DNA of 64,000 nucleotides from Zobellia alginiliquefaciens (GCF_029323795.1 NZ_CP119758.1:1550001-1614000), one strand, 5' to 3'. Shown: positions 7,964-17,407, counted from the first letter of the stretch. The notes: generated by a model not told the origin, from the letters alone. Translations and numbers: made by a program.

Positions 7964-8821
7964 ATGAAAACAGAAACTATGCTCAGTGATAAAGTTTTAT
8001 ACATTAGAGATTTGGGCAACTGTCCTCCTGCCTATTTGAACGATCCCGCAAGAAGGGATTTCTTTGAAATTGTATGGTTGTATAATGAAGATGCGCTCCA
8101 CGAGCCACAACACGACTTTCAAACTTTAAGAGGAGATTGGATATATCTTATTCCTCCTTACAGGGTACATCAATTAAATAAGGCCGGTAAGAACGGGGTA
8201 TTAATTTCTTTTAAGCAAGAGCTTTTGGAAGGCGACTTAAAAGAATTTTTATTGGATGTCTTTAGAATGTTCAATATTCAAGGTGAGTTTTCTTGTTTAC
8301 AGGTTAATGAGGAAACATCAAAAGGGTTGGCTTCCGTGCTCCAACTTTTAGAGGAGGATTACAACAAGGAGAGCATAAACCTTATTATGATCAAAGCGCT
8401 TTTAAAAGTATTCCTATTAAAACTAATTCACCTAAAAGAGCAGCATTTTACTATGCACGATATTAATGAAAAGCGGGTGTATGAATTTATGCTTCTGCTC
8501 GAAAATAATTATAAAGATGAGCGAAACGCCGATTTTTACGCCAGTGAATTGGGGATTAGCGCAAAGCGACTTAATCAAATATTAAAGGAGAAGCTAGACA
8601 AAACCGGTGTACAACTTATTCACGACCGTCTTATACTGGAAGCGAAACGGCAGATCATACATAGCGAAAATACCATTAAGGAAATAGCCTACAACCTTGG
8701 TTTTAAGGACCACTCTTATTTCAGTCGTTTTTTTAAACTTCATGCAGAGCAAACACCACAAGAGTTTCAAAGCGATGTAAAAAGACATGTTATTTCGCAT
8801 GAGAATACCCTTTACAACTAG
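7964..8821 (+). CDS. AraC family transcriptional regulator
   Basis: 285 residues: an N-terminal cupin-like sensing domain (FEIVWLYNED, GDWIYLIPPYRVHQL) and a C-terminal double helix-turn-helix (YASELGISAKRLNQILKEKL, then TIKEIAYNLGFKDHSYFSRF, typical AraC/XylS signature). The ATG at 7964 is preferred; an upstream in-frame start at 7883 lies inside the promoter region. It is divergent from hxlBA over a 214-bp gap with phased repeats, and its stop is 2 bases before the CAT-like gene, so it is probably an activator of hxlBA in an operon with that gene. Confidence 0.88.
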   Translation: MKTETMLSDKVLYIRDLGNCPPAYLNDPARRDFFEIVWLYNEDALHEPQHDFQTLRGDWIYLIPPYRVHQLNKAGKNGVLISFKQELLEGDLKEFLLDVFRMFNIQGEFSCLQVNEETSKGLASVLQLLEEDYNKESINLIMIKALLKVFLLKLIHLKEQHFTMHDINEKRVYEFMLLLENNYKDERNADFYASELGISAKRLNQILKEKLDKTGVQLIHDRLILEAKRQIIHSENTIKEIAYNLGFKDHSYFSRFFKLHAEQTPQEFQSDVKRHVISHENTLYN

Positions 8822-8823
8822 AA

Positions 8824-9483
8824 ATGTTTTCACAACCGAATACTACATCCCCTTCCAAAAAAGTTATGCGTAAAGAAATAGATATTGAGACGTGGTACAG
8901 AAAAGACCACTTTGAATTCTTTTCAAAATTTGACGAACCTTTTTACGGTATTACCGCTAAAGTAGACTGTACGGAAACCTATCATACGGCAAAAGAAAAA
9001 GGTCATTCTTTCTTTTTGTCCTACTTGCACAAAGCTTTGGTAGCGGTTAACAAAACCGTAGAGTTCAGATACCGAATTGTTGATGGAAAATTATATGAAT
9101 ACGAGACAGTTAATGCCTCACCTACTATTAATAGGGAAAATGGAACTTTTGGATTTTCTCATTTAACGTACCGTGAAAACTTTGAAGACTTCCTAGCTTT
9201 GGCCCTTCCTGCGATAGAAAAAGTACGGAATTCAAACCGACTCATGCCCGATGAATCCGGTGAAAATGTGATACACTGCTCCGCTATTCCGTGGATTGAT
9301 TTTACTTCAATTTCACATGCCAGGCATTATGCTCGCCCAGATAGCTGTCCAAAAATCGCCTTTGGAAAAATGACCGCTGAAGGTGATCGGTTATTTATGC
9401 CCGTTTCAGTTCATGTGCACCATGCACTTGTAGATGGCTATCATGTAGGACAGTTTATGGAAAGGCTTAAAAAACTGATGTAA
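8824..9483 (+). CDS. Chloramphenicol acetyltransferase-like acyltransferase
   Basis: 219 residues of the CAT family, which transfers acetyl from acetyl-CoA to a hydroxyl. Near residue 199 stands HHALVDGYH, the catalytic HHxxxDGxH motif, and near 155 AIPWIDFTSISH, the conserved WxxFTS-type region. Length is the family norm. The ATG at 8824 is 2 bases after the AraC gene stop; an internal ATG at 8866 (MRKEIDIETWYRK) fits the family start even better. Whether it acts on chloramphenicol or a sugar-type acceptor cannot be seen; the link to the hxl regulator makes a metabolic substrate plausible. Confidence 0.8.
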   Translation: MFSQPNTTSPSKKVMRKEIDIETWYRKDHFEFFSKFDEPFYGITAKVDCTETYHTAKEKGHSFFLSYLHKALVAVNKTVEFRYRIVDGKLYEYETVNASPTINRENGTFGFSHLTYRENFEDFLALALPAIEKVRNSNRLMPDESGENVIHCSAIPWIDFTSISHARHYARPDSCPKIAFGKMTAEGDRLFMPVSVHVHHALVDGYHVGQFMERLKKLM

Positions 9484-9535
9484 AGAAAAGGTCTAACCGT
9501 TACAGGAATGAAATTACAGCATAGGATTGCTTCGC

Positions 9536-10084
9536 TTAAAAAGCAATGTTCACAAAAGGAAGTATAGGACTTGTATAAACACTTTCATCCTTATCATATA
9601 AAACATTATACTTTGCCCCAATTGCAATGTTCTTGGTAATGTTTAAACCTGCTCCAATAAATAATGCTGAGTCCCAATAGTCGGTTTCAATATCCCCAGT
9701 AACCGCCTCCGTTGTTGTATTTACCTTAAGTTGCGCAAACTCTAACAATAGCATTAGTTTCTCAATTGGTTGATATTGACTTATTATATTACCGCCAAAA
9801 GTTGTAGTTTTCTGTAAATCTTTGATGGAGGTATAACTTCCTTGAAGTCCTAAACCAAGACTAACTTTATTACTAAGGCTATACATTAAATTTGGAGATA
9901 GAGCTATGTTTGTCCCGCCAACAAAACTTAGCCCAAAACCACAGCCAAATCTTAAGCGTTTGTTAACAACGGCCATACTATCCTGCACAGCAACTTCTGT
10001 AACCTGTGCTGATGTGTTTATTGAAAAAAATAATGCTCCGATTACCAGTGCAAGCTGAATACCAAGTAGTTTCATTTTAATCAT
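9536..10084 (-). CDS. Outer-membrane beta-barrel protein
   Basis: 182 residues with a signal peptide ending near NTSAQ. The mature part alternates hydrophobic and polar residues (FGCGFGLSFVGGTNIALSPN, KVSLGLGLQGSY, NIAIGAKYNVLYD) and ends in Phe (FVNIAF), as outer-membrane barrels do; about eight strands fit. No specific role can be given. An alternative start 9 bases downstream (MKLLG) exists. Confidence 0.7.
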   Translation of the reverse strand: MIKMKLLGIQLALVIGALFFSINTSAQVTEVAVQDSMAVVNKRLRFGCGFGLSFVGGTNIALSPNLMYSLSNKVSLGLGLQGSYTSIKDLQKTTTFGGNIISQYQPIEKLMLLLEFAQLKVNTTTEAVTGDIETDYWDSALFIGAGLNITKNIAIGAKYNVLYDKDESVYTSPILPFVNIAF

Positions 10085-10273
10085 TTAATATAGAATGAGT
10101 TTTACGACTTCCCCTCTTGGCGATAAATATAAAGTTTTTATAATAAATTTTAACATTTTATTTGCATTCATTGCCCGGTGCTTTTCAGGCGTACTCATTA
10201 GATTATAATTTTTTCTTTCTAGATGCATGAATCTGCTGTATTTTTTCTTTTTTGAAACCTTAATACTAAAAAG

Positions 10274-10486
10274 ATGATTAGAAAAGGAACAGAAGTAAAA
10301 TGGAAATGGGGCTCAGGCAGCGCTACAGGAACAGTAGAGAACACCTACAACAAGAAAATAACCCGGAAAATTGAAGGGAATGAAATTACACGCAAAGGTT
10401 CAAAAGATAACAAAGCCCTATTAATTAAGCAAGAGGATGGCAGTGAAGTATTGAAACTGGAGAGCGAAGTAGAGCGAGCGGATTAA
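10274..10486 (+). CDS. DUF2945 (HVA1 TUDOR-like) protein
   Basis: 70 residues: KGTEVKWKWGSGSATGTVEN, KITRKIEGNEITRKGSKDNKA and LLIKQEDGSEVLKLESEV are the marks of the DUF2945/hypervirulence-associated TUDOR-like family, small basic cytosolic proteins of unknown role. Stands alone with its own start after a short leader. Confidence 0.85.
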   Translation: MIRKGTEVKWKWGSGSATGTVENTYNKKITRKIEGNEITRKGSKDNKALLIKQEDGSEVLKLESEVERAD

Positions 10487-10569
10487 CAGGTTAGTGCAGA
10501 TAGATAAAATTGGGGTTAAAATTTTTCATAAGAAATTGCTTTCAATCTCAAAATTCAGTTTATTCGTTT

Positions 10570-11145
10570 ATGGACAAACCTTTTATCACGGACCAAACCT
10601 TCTCTTCCCAAGACTTTACAGGAAACAACCTGGCTAAAGGAGATTATGAGAACTGCATTTTTGAGGGATGTAATTTTTCTGATGGTTATTTGGACAACCA
10701 AAATTTTATGGAGTGTGAGTTTATAGATTGTAATCTCAGCAACGCAAATATTAGACATACTACATTTAAAGAAGTAACCTTCTCTCACTGCAAAATGATG
10801 GGTCTAAAATTTGAAGACTGTAATACCTTTTTAATCGACTTTAGTTTTCACAATTGTAATCTAGATTATTCCTCTTTTTATGGTTTGACCTTACTGAAAC
10901 AACAGTTCGTTTCTTGCAAAATGGTTGAAACGGATTTCACGGAAGCTGTTCTTAAAAATGCCACTTTTGACGACTGTGATTTGCAAGGCGCTATTTTTAG
11001 CCGAACGAACCTAGAAAAAGCCGATTTACGAACCGCCCTTAACTTCACTATAGACCCGGAGCAAAATAAAGTTACAAAAGCACGATTTTCAAAAAACGGT
11101 GTCATCGGCCTACTAAAGAAATACAACCTTTCTATTGAAGCCTAA
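10570..11145 (+). CDS. Pentapeptide repeat protein, Qnr/McbG-like
   Basis: 191 residues built almost entirely of A(D/N)LXX-type repeats: FTGNNLAKGDYENCIFEGCN, FMECEFIDCNLSNANIRHTTF and so on to ADLRTALNF, forming a right-handed quadrilateral helix. Length and the central break resemble the Qnr/McbG group, some of which mimic DNA and protect gyrase from inhibitors. This activity is not shown by sequence alone. The ATG at 10570 is preferred over a TTG at 10510. Confidence 0.8.
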   Translation: MDKPFITDQTFSSQDFTGNNLAKGDYENCIFEGCNFSDGYLDNQNFMECEFIDCNLSNANIRHTTFKEVTFSHCKMMGLKFEDCNTFLIDFSFHNCNLDYSSFYGLTLLKQQFVSCKMVETDFTEAVLKNATFDDCDLQGAIFSRTNLEKADLRTALNFTIDPEQNKVTKARFSKNGVIGLLKKYNLSIEA

Positions 11146-11207
11146 ACGGTTTTATGCGTTTGCAAACGGATAAATCTGTATCTTACAGACCACTAACCGT
11201 ATATAAA

Positions 11208-11696
11208 ATGAAATACTTCCTTTATACCTTTTTTCTGGTCTCGCTACATATTAACGCTCAGAACACTACTACCCTACCCGAAGGCTCAAACTCTCCAAGC
11301 GCAACTCTAGCGGACATTTCTTGGATGCAAGGCAACTGGTCCGGTGAAGCTTTTGGAGGTAAAACCGAAGAGTTTTGGGGAGCCCCATCAGGTGGATCTA
11401 TGCTTTTTTCCTTTAAACTAATATCAGATGGGAAAGTCTCTTTTTATGAACTTGGACACATTCGTGAGCTTGATGAAACCTTGGTATATGAACTCAAACA
11501 TTTTCATGGGGATTTAAAAGGATGGGAAGAAAAAGATGAGGTACAACAGTTTAAATTGGTTAAAGTAGATGGTAACCGTGTCTATTTTGAAGGTTTTACT
11601 TTTGAAAAAGTGAGTGGCAACGAAATTAATATTTACGCTCAAATAGGTAACGAAGATGGTTCCTCCGAAGAGGTGACTTTCAACTTTAAAAAGTAA
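11208..11696 (+). CDS. Exported DUF6265 family protein
   Basis: 162 residues with a signal peptide (MKYFLYTFFLVSLHINAQ). The mature part holds the DUF6265 marks SWMQGNWSGEAFGGKTEEFW, GGSMLFSFKLISDGKVSFYE and LKHFHGDLKGWEEKDE, a lipocalin-like fold of unknown ligand. The ATG at 11208 rather than the one at 11154 gives a proper signal peptide. 62 bases separate it from the pentapeptide gene. Confidence 0.8.
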   Translation: MKYFLYTFFLVSLHINAQNTTTLPEGSNSPSATLADISWMQGNWSGEAFGGKTEEFWGAPSGGSMLFSFKLISDGKVSFYELGHIRELDETLVYELKHFHGDLKGWEEKDEVQQFKLVKVDGNRVYFEGFTFEKVSGNEINIYAQIGNEDGSSEEVTFNFKK

Positions 11697-11700
11697 TAGA

Positions 11701-12051
11701 TTGAAGAAAAAGTGTTTAGATTGTGGTACTGAGATTATGGGTAGGGCAGATAAAAAATTCTGCTCTGATTACTGTCGTAACGCATATCATAATAATGCGA
11801 ACAAGGACAGTAACAACCTTATCCGTAATACGAACAATCGCCTTAGAAAAAATTACAGAATTTTAGATAGCTACAAACTAAAAGAAGGAAAAACCACGAC
11901 TACCAAAGCCAAACTACAGGACAAAGGTTTTGATTTTGATTTTATAACAAACCTCTACACTACCAAAAAAGGTACAGTGTACTTTTTTGTATATGACTTG
12001 GGTTACCTACCTCTAGACAATGATTTTTACATGATTGTGAAACGTGAATAA
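11701..12051 (+). CDS. Small zinc-ribbon protein
   Basis: 116 residues starting with TTG at 11701. The N-terminus carries CLDCG then FCSDYCRNAYH, a four-Cys treble-clef zinc ribbon like that in other short Bacteroidota proteins. The rest is basic in the middle and ends in a beta-rich FDFITNLYTTKKGTVYFFVYDLGYLP. Probably cytosolic and nucleic-acid or protein binding; role unknown. It follows the DUF6265 gene by 4 bases. Confidence 0.75.
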   Translation: MKKKCLDCGTEIMGRADKKFCSDYCRNAYHNNANKDSNNLIRNTNNRLRKNYRILDSYKLKEGKTTTTKAKLQDKGFDFDFITNLYTTKKGTVYFFVYDLGYLPLDNDFYMIVKRE

Positions 12052-12061
12052 TCAATAATAA

Positions 12062-12105
12062 GAGCATAAAAAAATGCTCCCCTTACTAGGAAAGCATTTT
12101 ACGTT
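12062..12105 (+). terminator. Terminator region
   Basis: GAGCAT-A7-ATGCTC forms one hairpin at 12062-12079, and AAAATGCT (12071-12078) can alternatively pair with AGCATTTT about 15 bases on. It lies between convergent genes and is probably a bidirectional stop. Confidence 0.5.
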
Positions 12106-12139
12106 CATTTTAAGTAATGCGTTTAGGGCTAAAGTGACA

Positions 12140-12607
12140 TTACCAACTATGGCCCGTCAATTTTAGAGCGGCAATAACAATGTCTTTTCGGCTTATTTGG
12201 CCCACTAGAATACCGTCTTTCATAACAGGCAACCTTCTTCTATTGTGTTTGTCAAAGATACCTGCAGCGTCAAAAATTGAGATATCATGGGGAATGGTCT
12301 CAACTTCTTTAGTCATAAATTTCTCTACACTTTTATCAAGTATAGGTTGGTTAAAATATCGACTTTCAGAAATCTGTTTCATACAATCGGCCTCAGAGAT
12401 AATACCTACTAAAAAACCGTTGTCATCCATGACGGGGCCACCCGAAATACTGTATTTGGCAAACTGCTCCATGACCTCCAGAATAGACTGGTCCGGAGTA
12501 AAAGTCACCAGTTTTTTGGTCATATAGTCAGACACCAATATGGGCGCATTGTATTCTTTCTTAACATCTACTTTTGCCCTTGGGCCTTGAAAACTCTTTA
12601 TTCCCAT
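12140..12607 (-). CDS. CBS-domain pair protein
   Basis: 155 residues with two CBS domains: VSDYMTKKLVTFTPDQSILE ... ISGGPVMDDNGFLVGIISEAD and VEKFMTKEVETIPHDISIFD ... RRRLPVMKDGILVGQISRKD. Such pairs sense adenosyl nucleotides and regulate partners. Stand-alone form, cytosolic; the partner is unknown. Confidence 0.88.
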   Translation of the reverse strand: MGIKSFQGPRAKVDVKKEYNAPILVSDYMTKKLVTFTPDQSILEVMEQFAKYSISGGPVMDDNGFLVGIISEADCMKQISESRYFNQPILDKSVEKFMTKEVETIPHDISIFDAAGIFDKHNRRRLPVMKDGILVGQISRKDIVIAALKLTGHSW

Positions 12608-12813
12608 ATAATTTAGTTTTTATTGCCTAGCGGCGGGTTAGGTTAATTACTAAAGATAGTAAATTTTTTAATGGAATATTCACTTATTCGACGAATTACT
12701 AGTCACATTCTTACTATTTTCATTAAAAATATGTCGATTGTTGTTTTACATCTACCCGTAATAAAACACAATCTCCATTAGAATTTCATATTTTTATTCA
12801 AGAACTTTAACGT

Positions 12814-15099
12814 ATGAAAAGATTTTCCTCGTCCCTTTCCTTTCTTCTTCTATTGGCTGCCATTTATTGGGGTTTCCATTCATCCATGCCGGTGTATGAA
12901 GAAGGTACCTCCACCCCCGAAAGCTCGTTTTCTACAGATCGTGCATTACAACATGTAAAGGAAATTTCAAAAGAACCACATGGCATAGGCTTTCCAGGAC
13001 ATAAAAAAGTCAAAAATTACATTGTTGGCGAGTTGGAAAAGCTGGGTCTACCAACTTCCATACAAACAGGGTACACTATTGGTGATTGGGGAAATATGAG
13101 CAAACCTGAAAATATTATAGCAAAAATTAAAGGTAGTGGCCCAGGTAAAGCACTTCTTTTACTTTCTCACTATGATAGTCACCCACATTCATCCTTGGGC
13201 GCTAGCGATGCCGGTAGCGGTGTTGCTACTATTTTAGAAAGTGTAAGGGCTTTTTTATCCGAAGAAAAGCAACCTAAAAATGATATTATTATTCTATTTA
13301 CGGATGGGGAAGAGTTAGGACTAAATGGCGCCGACCTCTTTGTAAACCAACATGAATGGGCAAAAGACGTAGGCCTGGTGCTCAATTTTGAAGCTCGTGG
13401 AAGTGGTGGCCCAAGTTATACCTTCGTTGAGACCAATACAGGAAATCAGCATTTAATAAGTGAATTTATAAAGGCCAACCCAAAGTACCCCATGGCAAAT
13501 TCCCTTTACTATAGTATATATAAAATGCTCCCCAATGACACTGACCTGACCATTTTTAGAGAGGACCGCGATATCCAAGGGTTCAATTTTGCTTTTATAG
13601 ACGACCATTTTGATTACCACACCGCTCAGGACTCTTATAAACGATTAGACAAAAAAACTTTAGCGCACCAGGGCAGCTATCTTATGCCCCTCCTGAAACA
13701 TTTTAGCGCTACCGAACTGGACCAGCTGCAAAGCCCAAATGATTATGTGTATTTCAATATGCCGCTTTTTGGAGTCGTGTCCTATCCGTTTGATTGGATT
13801 TGGCCTATGCTAGGTCTAGCCGCGCTCCTATTTCTTTGTGTTCTGGTTTACGGATTCAAGGAAAAATTATTGACCGCTAAGGGCGTTTTCATCGGTTTTG
13901 TTCCGTTACTACTTTCATTGATTATAAACGGACTTTTTGGATACTTCAGTTGGTCTACCTTAAAATGGGCGTACCCTGCTTATAATGACATTTTACATGG
14001 CTTCACCTATAACGGATATGCTTATATTTTAGCTTTTGTATTCCTTTCCTTAACTATTTGTTTTGGGATATATCATAAATTTAAAAGCCTATCTACAAAA
14101 GATTTAGTGGTAGCCCCTTTATTTTTATGGCTGATACTTTGTACTGCAATTGCCCAATATTTGCCTGGTGCCAGTTTCTTTACCATACCGGTATTTGCTC
14201 TTCTTGCGTCTTGGTACGTAGTTCTACATCAAAAAGCGCCCAACGTACTTTTAATGGTCTTTTTAGGGTTACCGGCCATTTGGCTTTACGCACCGTTCGT
14301 AAAAGGATTCCCAGTTGGTCTTGGTCTTAAAATGATGGTAGGCTGTACGCTTTTGGTCACCCTTACTTTCTTTTTATTACTTCCCATCTTCGGCATGTAT
14401 AAACGCAAAAAGAAATGGGCTTATGTAGGGTTACTGGCTTTTGGAATAACTATGGTGTATGTCCATGTCCGCTCCGGTTTTGATTCTGAAAACGGAAAAC
14501 CAAGTAGTTTGGTATATCTTCTTGATACGGATACAAATACGGCACAATGGGCAAGTTATGACCACCTACCTATTGAATGGAACCAAGCCTTTTTAGGAAA
14601 CGAAAAAGGACTATCCGAACCATTAAACAAGAATATCATTAGCAGCAAGTACAACACACTTTTTACCCAAGCTGCAGATGCCCCATTAAAACCGTTAAAA
14701 GGACCTAAAATTGAAACCACAAGAGATACCTTAATTGGCAACAATAGAGTCATTGAATTATGTATAACACCGCAACGTAATATAAACCGTTTGGATATTT
14801 TTACAGAAAGTACCAGTTTCAAAAATGTAAAAGTTAATGGGCAAGAACTCTCTCCCTTCTATTTAAACGCAAGGAAGACGAACAAGTTGCTCACCCATTA
14901 TATTACGGACAATGCCTATACCGAACTTGAAATAAGCATCCCAAAAGACAATGTTCTTGAGCTCACTTTCTCTGAGGCTTCCAATGACCTTTTGACCCAT
15001 CCTCTCTTTGAGGTACCCAAAAGACCAGAAACCAGCATTCCCATGCCATTTGTGCTAAATGATGCAATTATAACTACTAAAACTATCAGATTTGAATAA
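12814..15099 (+). CDS. Membrane M28 family zinc peptidase
   Basis: 761 residues. One N-terminal hydrophobic helix, then an M28 aminopeptidase domain (about 50-300) with zinc ligands in LLLSHYDSHPH, GASDAGSGVATILE, FTDGEELGLNGA, NFEARGSGG and DDHFDYHTAQDSY. Then about eight to nine hydrophobic segments (about 335-560) and a C-terminal extracytoplasmic domain. The layout resembles ER metallopeptidase 1 relatives found in bacteria. It should cleave N-terminal residues of peptides outside the membrane. Its end overlaps the next gene by 8 bases. Confidence 0.85.
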   Translation: MKRFSSSLSFLLLLAAIYWGFHSSMPVYEEGTSTPESSFSTDRALQHVKEISKEPHGIGFPGHKKVKNYIVGELEKLGLPTSIQTGYTIGDWGNMSKPENIIAKIKGSGPGKALLLLSHYDSHPHSSLGASDAGSGVATILESVRAFLSEEKQPKNDIIILFTDGEELGLNGADLFVNQHEWAKDVGLVLNFEARGSGGPSYTFVETNTGNQHLISEFIKANPKYPMANSLYYSIYKMLPNDTDLTIFREDRDIQGFNFAFIDDHFDYHTAQDSYKRLDKKTLAHQGSYLMPLLKHFSATELDQLQSPNDYVYFNMPLFGVVSYPFDWIWPMLGLAALLFLCVLVYGFKEKLLTAKGVFIGFVPLLLSLIINGLFGYFSWSTLKWAYPAYNDILHGFTYNGYAYILAFVFLSLTICFGIYHKFKSLSTKDLVVAPLFLWLILCTAIAQYLPGASFFTIPVFALLASWYVVLHQKAPNVLLMVFLGLPAIWLYAPFVKGFPVGLGLKMMVGCTLLVTLTFFLLLPIFGMYKRKKKWAYVGLLAFGITMVYVHVRSGFDSENGKPSSLVYLLDTDTNTAQWASYDHLPIEWNQAFLGNEKGLSEPLNKNIISSKYNTLFTQAADAPLKPLKGPKIETTRDTLIGNNRVIELCITPQRNINRLDIFTESTSFKNVKVNGQELSPFYLNARKTNKLLTHYITDNAYTELEISIPKDNVLELTFSEASNDLLTHPLFEVPKRPETSIPMPFVLNDAIITTKTIRFE

Positions 15100-15895
15100 G
15101 AACATAGCTATTATGGGCTGCGGTTGGCTAGGACTACCATTGGCCAAAAAGTTTATTGAAAAGGGGTACACCGTAAATGGAAGCACCACTGCAGAAGGAA
15201 AACTAGACCTATTATCAGCTGAAGGCATTCAACCTTTTATAATTTCACTTTCGGAAACAAAAATCACGGGAGATATCGATTCATTTTTAAGTGATATGGA
15301 TGTTCTAATTATAAACGTACCTCCTAAATTACGTGGCGACCATAAAGAAAATTATGTCAAGAAAATGCTATTGGTATTGCATGCACTTGAATCTTCTACA
15401 GTTGAAAATGTAATTTTCGTCAGTAGTACATCGGTTTACGGAAATATTAATGGCGAGGTAACGGAAGAAACTACGCCTCAACCTTCCACAGAATCCGGAA
15501 GACAACTGTTAGAATGCGAGCAGCTATTTCAAAATGAACCTCAACTTAAAACCACTATCATAAGATTTGGCGGATTGATCGGTCCAAATAGAAACCCGGT
15601 TACGATGCTATCTAAGCGAAAAAATCTCAAAAACGGAAATGCACCTATTAATCTCATTCATCTAAATGATTGCGTACGCATAATCTATAAATCCGTTCAT
15701 GAAAATTGGACACCAGGGTTGTTTAACGGCGTATTTCCCTACCATCCTACCAAAAAGGAATATTACACATTACAGGCTATTAAAAATAAGTTACAAATAC
15801 CTGAATATGATACCGATAAAGAAAAAAAAGGCAAGCTAATACACTCCTACACCCTTACAAACGTTAAGAAATTCAAGTTTACTACAACGTTATAG
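15092..15895 (+). CDS. NAD(P)-binding sugar-nucleotide epimerase-like oxidoreductase
   Basis: 267 residues starting at TTG 15092, inside the end of the peptidase gene. Rossmann start IAIMGCGWLGLPLAKKFIEKG, then LIINVPPKLRGDH, VIFVSSTSVYG and IIRFGGLIGPNRNP. This is the YeeZ-like SDR type e branch, lacking a clear YxxxK. Probably a cytosolic reductase; substrate unknown. Coupled translation with the peptidase is likely. Confidence 0.75.
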   Translation: MNKNIAIMGCGWLGLPLAKKFIEKGYTVNGSTTAEGKLDLLSAEGIQPFIISLSETKITGDIDSFLSDMDVLIINVPPKLRGDHKENYVKKMLLVLHALESSTVENVIFVSSTSVYGNINGEVTEETTPQPSTESGRQLLECEQLFQNEPQLKTTIIRFGGLIGPNRNPVTMLSKRKNLKNGNAPINLIHLNDCVRIIYKSVHENWTPGLFNGVFPYHPTKKEYYTLQAIKNKLQIPEYDTDKEKKGKLIHSYTLTNVKKFKFTTTL

Positions 15896-15980
15896 TTAAT
15901 TTTCACCACAGCTATTTACCGTTTCACAACAAACTAATTGGATAGTTGTTAATACACCATGCATTTCATCGATTTAGAAC

Positions 15981-15988
15981 TAACTTTG
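15981..15988 (+). promoter_or_regulatory. Promoter -7 element
   Basis: TAACTTTG fits TAnnTTTG exactly, 24 bases before the ATG at 16013. It rules against the in-frame upstream start at 15959, which would precede the promoter. Confidence 0.5.
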
Positions 15989-16012
15989 GCATATAATTTA
16001 AAACTATTTGCC

Positions 16013-16384
16013 ATGGAAAATTCGGGTTTAAGAAGCAGGATTCTTGAGGACATCGAGACTCTTATAGCTTCGAGCTGCACCAAGCAAAAAGTTCCCCCAA
16101 AATTAAAAAAGTTGCATATAGCGATATTAAAAAATCACTATAATGCCGCAAATGTGTCTATAGATTATCATAGACGAAGGGTTGAAATGGACATTGTTAT
16201 GGATGATAAAGATTACGACCCTAAAAAGGTAAATCTGTCTATTCCAACGTTGCACACCAACCTATGGTTTAAGAATTTATATGATTTTTTAATGTCATGT
16301 ATTGATCAAGACCCTAAAAGCCTGGCCTTTTACGCCATGCTTTTAAAATCGTATCAAAACAACGAGATTTCTCTTGTTGCCTAG
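16013..16384 (+). CDS. Conserved hypothetical protein
   Basis: 123 residues, start chosen at ATG 16013 because a TAACTTTG promoter element lies just upstream. Largely helical, basic in the middle (KQKVPPKLKKLHIAILKNHY) with no signal peptide or membrane segment. I recognise no family. A strong terminator follows. Confidence 0.6.
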   Translation: MENSGLRSRILEDIETLIASSCTKQKVPPKLKKLHIAILKNHYNAANVSIDYHRRRVEMDIVMDDKDYDPKKVNLSIPTLHTNLWFKNLYDFLMSCIDQDPKSLAFYAMLLKSYQNNEISLVA

Positions 16385-16405
16385 AACAAACAACCAAACC
16401 GACAT

Positions 16406-16440
16406 AAAAAAGGATGCCCTAGGGCATCCTTTTTTCTTTT
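16406..16440 (+). terminator. Rho-independent terminator
   Basis: AAAAAAGGATGCCC pairs with GGGCATCCTTTTTT around a two-base TA centre. Strong 9-bp GC-containing stem with a T-rich tail, 20 bases after the preceding stop. Confidence 0.9.
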
Positions 16441-16489
16441 GCTCCCTTTCATTATGCTTTTATTCACAGTTACATACCAATTATATTGC

Positions 16490-16497
16490 TAATTTTG
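16490..16497 (+). promoter_or_regulatory. Promoter -7 element
   Basis: TAATTTTG fits TAnnTTTG, 41 bases before the ATG at 16539. No convincing -33 element is seen. Confidence 0.4.
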
Positions 16498-16538
16498 CCA
16501 ACCGCAACCAAAACGAGAGAATCGTAAAATAGCAACAC

Positions 16539-17246
16539 ATGAAAAAATTAATTGTCGTACTGCTTTTAAGCATCAGTTTTTCGGCCACTGCACAATCCAA
16601 AGGCGATTTGCAAAAGCATTATGAAGCATTTTATCAAGAAATGAGACTTCAAGGAGATGTTAATGGTGTAATAAACGCATTGACCCACCTTAACGTAATT
16701 ACCCCTTCTAAACAACGAAAAGACACTTTAGCCTTTGTATATGCGAACAACAACCAGCATATGCAAGCATTGAACACTATTGGTATTGAAAAGGAATCAT
16801 CGGATTCTGACATGGCCGTTCAGGTAAAAGCCATTTCTTTAAAAGCGCTAAACCAACCAAAACGTGCCCTAGAGCAGTTTGAAGAACTTTTTAAAAGAAC
16901 ACCCAACCCTTATTTAGCATATGAAATTGCGGACCTAAAGATACAGACCGGAGCAACCCAAGATGCTATTACCAACATTGATTACGGTATTGCCAATGCT
17001 AAAGATGACATGAAGTATGCTTTCTACGAAAGACAACAGCCTTACGAGGTTCCTTTAAAAGCTGCTTTCTTCCACTTAAAAGCACTTACTATATATAATA
17101 ATGACAAGGCAAATATTGATGCCGCAATTGCCAAAATAGATGAAGCTCTTGCCTTGGACCCCAATTTTAATTTAGCAAGTCTGAGCAAGCAAGCTCTACT
17201 ATCTAGAAAAAACCCACCCGCAGAAGAAGCTGAACCAAAGCAATAA
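16539..17246 (+). CDS. Exported TPR-like protein
   Basis: 235 residues with a signal peptide ending at ATAQ. Helical repeat pairs such as AVQVKAISLKALNQPKRALE, FEELFKRTPNPYLAYEIADL and IDEALALDPNFNLASLSKQA fit tetratricopeptide repeats. The C-terminus is acidic (PAEEAEPKQ). Probably periplasmic with a scaffold role. A strong terminator follows. Confidence 0.7.
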   Translation: MKKLIVVLLLSISFSATAQSKGDLQKHYEAFYQEMRLQGDVNGVINALTHLNVITPSKQRKDTLAFVYANNNQHMQALNTIGIEKESSDSDMAVQVKAISLKALNQPKRALEQFEELFKRTPNPYLAYEIADLKIQTGATQDAITNIDYGIANAKDDMKYAFYERQQPYEVPLKAAFFHLKALTIYNNDKANIDAAIAKIDEALALDPNFNLASLSKQALLSRKNPPAEEAEPKQ

Positions 17247-17273
17247 GATTTTTGCATTTTCTACATAGAATTT

Positions 17274-17313
17274 TGCCGCACATTCCTTAATGGAATGTGC
17301 GGCATATTTTTTT
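17274..17313 (+). terminator. Rho-independent terminator
   Basis: TGCCGCACATTCC pairs fully with GGAATGTGCGGCA around a TTAAT loop, followed by TATTTTTTTT. Confidence 0.92.
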
Positions 17314-17407
17314 CATAACTATCTGTTTATCCAGACTTAACAATAGGCCTGTATTATTATTGGAACTTTAAGGCTACCAGAAATAACCTTTAATCCAATT
17401 GAACACA

